Below, in pieces: positions 60,401 through 64,000 of a stretch of DNA of 64,000 nt. A program made the position numbers and the translations under genes. Position 1 is the stretch's first letter, and each line of letters begins with the position of its first letter. The notes under the pieces were generated by a model. The model was not told the DNA's origin. It ran no database searches and saw only the letters and a program-made list of their open reading frames with translations. Origin of the DNA: Thermoanaerobaculales bacterium (GTDB taxonomy: Bacteria; Acidobacteriota; Thermoanaerobaculia; Thermoanaerobaculales; Sulfomarinibacteraceae); NCBI GenBank assembly GCA_035358815.1, contig DAOPQC010000002.1:117650-181649 (forward strand), given 5' to 3'.

Positions 60401-61077
60401 GGAGCTTGCAGGCCGAGTGCCAGCGACCGCCCCAACGGCGCCCGCATGCCCCACACCACCCGCCCGTCGAGCGGGGTCCAGTCGGCGACCGTGACTGCGC
60501 CGACCAGCCGACCGTCGACCAGCACCGGCTCGCGCACGTAGAGCACGGCGCCGCGCGCCGACCACACCACGCCCGGCCGCCGCTCGCCGAGCGGCCGCAC
60601 CCCGTGCGGGTACGCCCGCTCCTCGCCGCCCCAGGCGACCAGCAAACCGCGGTCGTCGGCGAGGAAGACCGTCCGCCCCGGCCTGCCGCCCGCCGCCCGG
60701 TCGATGATGGCGAAGGGCTCGAGCGGGTCGAGGGCCTCGCCGCTCGCCGCGAACAGCCGCAGCAGCTCGGGCTCGGCCGCCGAGCGCTCGGCGGCGCGGA
60801 CCAGGTCGTGCACGTGGTCGTCGAGCTGGCCAGTCAGCCGCGACTCCGTCGGCAGCCGCCCCGGACCGACAACCGCCGCCGCCAGCCCCACGCCGACCGC
60901 CAGCCACGGCAGCCAGCCGACGCCCCGCGGGCGGGCCAGCACCAACAGCAGCACGGCGGTCAGCGCAGCTGCCCACACCGGCAGCTGCTGGCCCGCCCAC
61001 GGGGTCAGCATCGCCAGCGCGGCCAGCGCGAGCCACCACGGACGTCCGGCGCCGGCGGCGGCTCCCTCGCTGCTCAT
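57478..61077 (-). CDS. NtrY-like membrane sensor histidine kinase
   Basis: 1199 residues. Two membrane-rich regions (roughly residues 15-75 and 245-400, several helices, then another near 600-640 and 780-800) frame outside domains. Then a HAMP (SRIERRLSVSLRDLVLLSRRL), a PAS-like domain (TLAPAVIVLEPGGELRFSNPSAEAL), the H-box ARIVAHEVKNPLTPIRLWVQ (His near 980), N-box LGNLVKNSVDAIGDG and G-boxes VADTAGGLPDRQ and GSGLGLALVRQVV. The H-box and order match NtrY. No NtrX-type regulator is present. A TATACT box is 7 nt upstream of the ATG. Confidence 0.88.
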   Translation of the reverse strand: MSSEGAAAGAGRPWWLALAALAMLTPWAGQQLPVWAAALTAVLLLVLARPRGVGWLPWLAVGVGLAAAVVGPGRLPTESRLTGQLDDHVHDLVRAAERSAAEPELLRLFAASGEALDPLEPFAIIDRAAGGRPGRTVFLADDRGLLVAWGGEERAYPHGVRPLGERRPGVVWSARGAVLYVREPVLVDGRLVGAVTVADWTPLDGRVVWGMRAPLGRSLALGLQAPGNRVIRPPSAAGIEVPVGLGAADGRRGAICALAWLVLVAAALWRRPQMAWLVVLAASVAFLARPAAGPGVGGAVIALAAGFAAGRSARALPGRWARLLVAAFVLALMAWVLGAEGLPLSPLPPHLLRPGWGGIWVLALALAVAGWPGLAGRGSLRLELRLAVAGGIALLGLALEAARVPIELSRAVRGGASVVLPRGDVDLAAVLPAPPAACRLDDAAPVLAERWGLTRWQTPSQLRLVDAASAELSVWGDLSPAGDDVRRIRQWRLQQPPGARLELWVATEPWGVLADWESGAPLGAARLRPVWFAALTRSGTVAATLHPEIAGLDAATAGGLYHAGGGWARVNVGGDRALSRLERRGEWLVAAIGRHPAPVVWVLRTAIAGLWAMAGLLVALPPIVRREQLSTFGGRLRLLVAGGVVVPLAVLTVFLQLRLQREAERFDQVVGLDALGAARYTANQLSGGFAVDDGIARWVSAGWGGEVLLFDKAEVVAASRRDLLATEALPLLPPAAGLRSYLIGRDDPVVVRSGGTLVAAGPIELEGRRLLLELIRLDPRLEESSLAPVDWLLTGALLAAMLALALTSRIERRLSVSLRDLVLLSRRLLHGEPLPEVRRPVETDLAEVLDAVRSMNEEVRRRESSLRSQEELLRITLSTLAPAVIVLEPGGELRFSNPSAEALRAEHGRRLLEVIHAVAGRGSPDAAPLAETVQPVPGRELTWRVGVAGVPLPDGSRGLVAVVDDVTDVVRIDRLRQLNQLARIVAHEVKNPLTPIRLWVQELEAARRAGHPDFESLAGDACREISLQVDRLQDTANSFSNLVALEHWDAEVVDLGALVTDTLGGLTIYRRRGIELVADLPEGGGCEVRADRRWLQRALGNLVKNSVDAIGDGRGEVRVQVRRSEDVVTLAVADTAGGLPDRQLQDLFSPHFSTTTAGSGLGLALVRQVVARCQGRVTAVNGERGLIVRLELPAAAASL

Positions 61078-61084
61078 GCCTCGA

Positions 61085-61090
61085 AGTATA
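61085..61090 (-). promoter_or_regulatory. -10 box next to histidine kinase start codon
   Basis: Minus-strand TATACT (5 of 6) separated from the ATG at 61077 by 7 nt. No Shine-Dalgarno is seen. Initiation would be at or next to the ATG. Confidence 0.5.
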
Positions 61091-61136
61091 GGGTTCTTCC
61101 GCGCCCCGGAGGCACGGGCACCACCGCCAGTCCAGT

Positions 61137-61331
61137 GACGAGTGCAGGCACGGATCCGGCTCCGCGTTGGGCTACGCCGTGACGCGAGCGGTGGGAGGGG
61201 AGGGAAAACCGCTTCCGCTTGCCCTTCCGCTTCCGCGCCAGATGCGAAGCTCTCACCCTCGAGCCGTCGGAAGCGGGCGCGGATGCGGACGCGGGCGGGG
61301 CTAGATCCTAGCCCCCAGATCCCAGATCCTA
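61137..61331. repeat. intergenic inverted-terminus element, copy E
   Basis: Contains the core in reverse orientation at 61151-61195, sharing CCGCTCGCGTCACGGCGTAG (61175-61194, minus) and GAGCCGGATCCG with copies B and D. Two hexamer runs follow (61210-61244, 61269-61300), then the terminus CTAGCCCCCAGATCCCAGAT (61309-61328), which runs into CCTA and thus supplies the TAG stop of the Xaa-Pro aminopeptidase. Confidence 0.65.
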
Positions 61332-62636
61332 TTCCCTCATCATCCCTTCGATCTCCCTCGCCCTCGTCGGCAGCGCAGCCGCCAGGTTCACGTTGCCGTC
61401 GGCGGTCACCAGGTGGTCGTCCTCGATGCGCACCCCGAGAGCCTCGTCCGGGATGTAGATGCCGGGCTCGTTGGTGATCACCATGCCCGGCTCGAGCGGC
61501 ACATCGTCACCGCCGGGGTCGTGGGCCTCGAGGCCGAGGAAGTGGCCGAGGCCATGGATGAAGTGCTGGCCGAGCCGGCCGCCCCTGCTGTCCCGCAGCT
61601 TCGACCTCTCGAACGTCTCGTACGCGATCTTGCGCAGCTCGAAGATGGAGACTCCGGGCCGGATCGCGGCCGCCGCCCGGTCGTGCGCCCTGAGGACGAG
61701 ATCGTAGATCGCGCGCTGGCGGTCGCTGAAGCGCCCGTTGACCGGGAAGGTCCGGGTCAGGTCGCCGCAGTAGTAGCCGTAGCGGGCGCCGATGTCGACC
61801 ACCACCAGCTCGCCGTCGGCGCAGGTGTCGACGTTCTGGTCGTAGTGGAGGGTCGTGGCGTTGAAGCCCGACCCGACGATCGACGGGAAGGCCGTGCCCT
61901 CGGCCCCGCTGTCGCGGAAAGCGGCGTAGACGGCGCCGTCCACTGCGCCCTCCCGCACGCCGGGCCGGATCGCACGCGCCGCGCGCCGATGGGCCTCGAC
62001 GGTGGCCGAGACCGCCTTCCGCATCAGCGCGATCTCACCGGGGTCCTTGACCATTCGCAGCCCCGCCAGGTGATCGCCGATGTCACGGGCCTCGAAGCTC
62101 GGCAGGCGCTCGCGCAGCGCCGCCAGGTAGCGGTGGGTGGAAGGCAGCGGCGCGGCGGTGGCCACCCCCGGCAGCTGCGTCCACAGCAGCGCCCCCGGTC
62201 CGCTCAGCCAGCCCATCAGGCGGCCCTCGAAGCCGGGCACCGGCCGCCGGCGGGCGTCGAGCACCACCTCGGACGGATCCCTTGACAGCACGGCGTCGAA
62301 GCCGAGCCGCTCGGCGGCCTCGTCCCCGGGCCCCCATTTCGGGCCGGTCCAGCGCTCGACGGCTTCGTTGCGGGGAGGCAGGAACAGGTACTCCGCCCGC
62401 TCCTCGGGGCGCAGCACCAGCACCGCATTCGGCAGCTCGACCCCGGTGAGGTAGAAGAAGTCCGGGCTCTGCCGGAAGGTGCCGACGTCGCCGTAACCGC
62501 GATCGTCGCCGGCGCCCCACAGCACGACGGTGCCGTGCCCGACCGCCTCGGCGAGGCGCTTCCGGCGCTTCCGGTAGACCTTCGGCGATTGCAGCTCCGC
62601 CGCGTAGTTGCCGCCTCGCATGTCCCTTGTGCCCAT
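61329..62636 (-). CDS. Xaa-Pro aminopeptidase (M24B)
   Basis: 435 residues. Metal ligands are visible: VVVDIGARYGYYCGDLTRTFP (Asp pair), HGLGHFLGLEAHDPG (His), VITNEPGIYIP and VRIEDDHLVT (Glu residues); the N-terminal creatinase-like domain begins VYRKRRKRLAEAVGHGTVVL. Removes N-terminal residues in front of proline. ATG preceded by GGAGG; a TAGAAT -10 (62657-62662, minus strand) lies 20 nt upstream. The TAG stop is contributed by the adjoining repeat element. Confidence 0.93.
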   Translation of the reverse strand: MGTRDMRGGNYAAELQSPKVYRKRRKRLAEAVGHGTVVLWGAGDDRGYGDVGTFRQSPDFFYLTGVELPNAVLVLRPEERAEYLFLPPRNEAVERWTGPKWGPGDEAAERLGFDAVLSRDPSEVVLDARRRPVPGFEGRLMGWLSGPGALLWTQLPGVATAAPLPSTHRYLAALRERLPSFEARDIGDHLAGLRMVKDPGEIALMRKAVSATVEAHRRAARAIRPGVREGAVDGAVYAAFRDSGAEGTAFPSIVGSGFNATTLHYDQNVDTCADGELVVVDIGARYGYYCGDLTRTFPVNGRFSDRQRAIYDLVLRAHDRAAAAIRPGVSIFELRKIAYETFERSKLRDSRGGRLGQHFIHGLGHFLGLEAHDPGGDDVPLEPGMVITNEPGIYIPDEALGVRIEDDHLVTADGNVNLAAALPTRAREIEGMMRE

Positions 62637-62905
62637 GGCTTGCCTCCAGTACGGCGATTCTACAGGGGATGGGCATCCTCCCGTTCCCGTCCCCGTACCC
62701 GTTCCCGTTCCCGTTCCCGTTCCCGCTTCCGCGCCCGCTTCCGATGTCTACCTGAGCCGCCCCCGTTCAAAGCCGGTGTGCATCGCCCGTTCGCGCTTCC
62801 ACTAAGCAAGCGAGCCAGCCCGTTCGGCCGTTTCGGACGCGGAAGCGGAAGCGGGCGCGGAAGCGTTTGGGCGGAAATCCACCCTCGCCCGTCGTCTGGC
62901 ATTCC
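62637..62905. repeat. intergenic region with opposed hexamer arrays
   Basis: 62689-62745 is a pyrimidine-strand hexamer array (CCCGTT units, then CCGCTT and CCGCGC) and 62837-62870 a purine-strand array (CGGAAG, CGGGCG). Their tips are perfectly complementary over 20 bp (62724-62743 with 62846-62865), so the two arrays can pair across about 100 nt. Confidence 0.65.
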
Positions 62906-62935
62906 TTTACACCCCGCTCCGCGCCTGTGTAGACT
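62906..62935 (+). promoter_or_regulatory. promoter of HMG-CoA synthase gene
   Basis: TTTACA (62906-62911, 5 of 6) and TAGACT (62930-62935, 4 of 6) are 18 bp apart, about 58 nt before the ATG at 62994. Confidence 0.5.
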
Positions 62936-62993
62936 TGGCCGCGTCGGAAGCGCGGGAAACCCGAGCGAACCCACCCCGAGACCTGGAGGGAGC

Positions 62994-64000
62994 ATGGCCG
63001 TCGGAATCATCGGTTATGGCGCATTCATCCCGAGACGACGGATCAAGGTCGAGGAGATCGCCAAGGTGTGGGGCGCCGACGCTCCCTCCTTCAAGCGCGG
63101 CCTCCAGCTCTACGAGAAGTCGGTGCCCGGGGCGGACGAGGACACGATCACGATGTCGGTCGAGAGCGCCCGCAACGCGATCGCCCGCGCCGGGATCGAC
63201 CCCGCGGACATCGGCTGCGTCTACGTCGGCTCGGAGTCCCACCCGTACGCGGTCAAGCCTTCGGGCACCGTGGTCGCCGAGGCGATCGGGGCGGTGCCCG
63301 TGGTCCGGATCGCCGACCTCGAGTTCGCGTGCAAGGCCGGCACCGAAGGCATGTACCTGGCGTACTCGCTGGTCAAGGCGGGCGAGATCCGCTACGGCCT
63401 CGGCATCGGCGCCGACACCTCGCAGGGAGCGCCCGGCGACGCCCTCGAGTACTCGGCTGCGGCCGGCTCCGCCTCCTACCTGTTCGGCGCCGAGGACGAC
63501 AAGATCGTCGCCGAGGTCCTGCACACCTACTCCTGGGCCACCGACACCCCCGACTTCTGGCGCCGCGAGTACATGCACTACCCGCGCCACGGCAGCCGCT
63601 TCACCGGCGAGCCGGCCTACTTCCGGCACACCACCAACTCGGCCCGCGGCATCCTCGAGAAGGCCGGCCTCAAGCCCGCCGACTTCGCCCACGCCGTCTT
63701 CCACCAGCCGAACGGCAAGTTCCCGATGAAGGCCGGCAAGATGCTCGGCTTCACCGACGACCAGCTGAAGACCGGCTGGCTGTCGCCGTGGCTCGGCAAC
63801 ACCTACTCCGGCGCCTCGCCGATGGGCTTGACCGCGATCCTCGACGTGGCCCGGCCCGGCGACCTCATCCTGCTGACGTCGTTCGGCTCCGGCGCCGGCT
63901 CCGACTCGTTCATCTTCCGGGCGACCGGCCGGCTCCCCGAGGTCCAGGGGCTGGCGCCGAGGACCCGGCCTCAGCTCGACGAGCACAAGATCTACCTGGA
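62994..64000 (+). CDS. hydroxymethylglutaryl-CoA synthase, archaeal type (partial)
   Basis: The first 335 codons of a gene running past the window end. ATG with GGAGGGAGC just upstream. VGIIGYGAFIPRRRIKVEEI, AKVWG, YEKSVPGADEDTITMSVESA, the nucleophilic Cys in ADLEFACKAGTEGM, and the FHQPNGKFPMKAG stretch are characteristic of archaeal-type HMG-CoA synthases (acetyl-CoA + acetoacetyl-CoA to HMG-CoA). It implies an archaeal-like mevalonate entry; the next gene, beyond the window, may be the thiolase partner, as in archaea. Confidence 0.88.
   Translation, partial: MAVGIIGYGAFIPRRRIKVEEIAKVWGADAPSFKRGLQLYEKSVPGADEDTITMSVESARNAIARAGIDPADIGCVYVGSESHPYAVKPSGTVVAEAIGAVPVVRIADLEFACKAGTEGMYLAYSLVKAGEIRYGLGIGADTSQGAPGDALEYSAAAGSASYLFGAEDDKIVAEVLHTYSWATDTPDFWRREYMHYPRHGSRFTGEPAYFRHTTNSARGILEKAGLKPADFAHAVFHQPNGKFPMKAGKMLGFTDDQLKTGWLSPWLGNTYSGASPMGLTAILDVARPGDLILLTSFGSGAGSDSFIFRATGRLPEVQGLAPRTRPQLDEHKIYL

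Noticed and set aside
62668..62760. Peptides of alternating Pro-Val, Arg-Glu or Gly-Thr as coding repeats
   Set aside because: They come from translating the hexamer arrays in various frames and have no start signals or gene context.
1..64000. tRNA or rRNA genes
   Set aside because: No tRNA-like cloverleaf with GTTCRA loop or rRNA segment was recognised on reading; a covariance search could not be run.

Overview
The window is very GC-rich, and its genes are tightly packed, often with 4-base start/stop overlaps. It reads as a Gram-negative, respiratory bacterium: there are an outer-membrane beta-barrel, lipoproteins, c-type cytochromes and haem A/O synthesis. The gene content, the short C-terminal tags on secreted proteins and an HdrA/Qmo-linked [NiFe] hydrogenase suggest Acidobacteriota, possibly Thermoanaerobaculia. 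That placement is inference only: no rRNA or other strong taxonomic marker lies in the window.

Layout. 1-4110: end of a multihaem cytochrome, an outer-membrane barrel, a TPR protein, an MFS exporter and a monohaem lipoprotein. 4149-12493 (minus strand): one eight-gene operon encoding HdrA, MvhD, MvhG, MvhA, a QmoA/HdrA-like flavoprotein, a small winged-helix protein, a QmoC-like membrane subunit and a hydrogenase maturation protease, with a good sigma70-type promoter at 12645-12673 and a divergent response regulator (12820). It looks like an H2:quinone oxidoreductase in which a group-3-type [NiFe] hydrogenase docks on a Qmo-like membrane module. 13360-18348: PLP decarboxylase, haem A and haem O synthases, DUF3179 protein. 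18503-27369: large M14 carboxypeptidase, CcoP-like cytochrome, tagged secreted proteins, MscS channel, QueA. 27769-35837: glutamine-synthetase-fold enzyme, transposase relic, flotillin, YraN and a membrane pseudokinase. 35890-43370: lipoprotein, C25 peptidase, sulfatase, glycosyltransferase, MFS transporter. 43561-53381: three tagged secreted proteins (sialidase-like, trypsin-like, FG-GAP) interleaved with Pgi, a glutamate-cysteine ligase, PilZ and glucokinase. 53553-64000: Ndk, four-helix-bundle protein, dCMP deaminase, TrmB, lipoprotein, NtrY-like kinase, Xaa-Pro aminopeptidase and an archaeal-type HMG-CoA synthase running off the end.

The most unusual feature is the non-coding DNA. Intergenic spaces, mostly at gene 3' ends, carry a dispersed element with inverted termini (about GGATCTGGGGGATAGG), a 45-bp core and arrays of degenerate CGGRNN hexamers. 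Its terminus supplies the stop codon of four genes and directly abuts the 3' ends of all four genes whose products end in a DGFESGDTxAWS-type tag. A second, about 86-nt hairpin repeat supplies the stop codons of two further genes, and a separate perfect 21-bp hairpin lies at 55876-55947. A second protein tag, PVELQSFxVE, ends two small secreted proteins. Several genes have a -10-like hexamer 7-8 nt before the start codon and no Shine-Dalgarno, suggesting leaderless transcripts.
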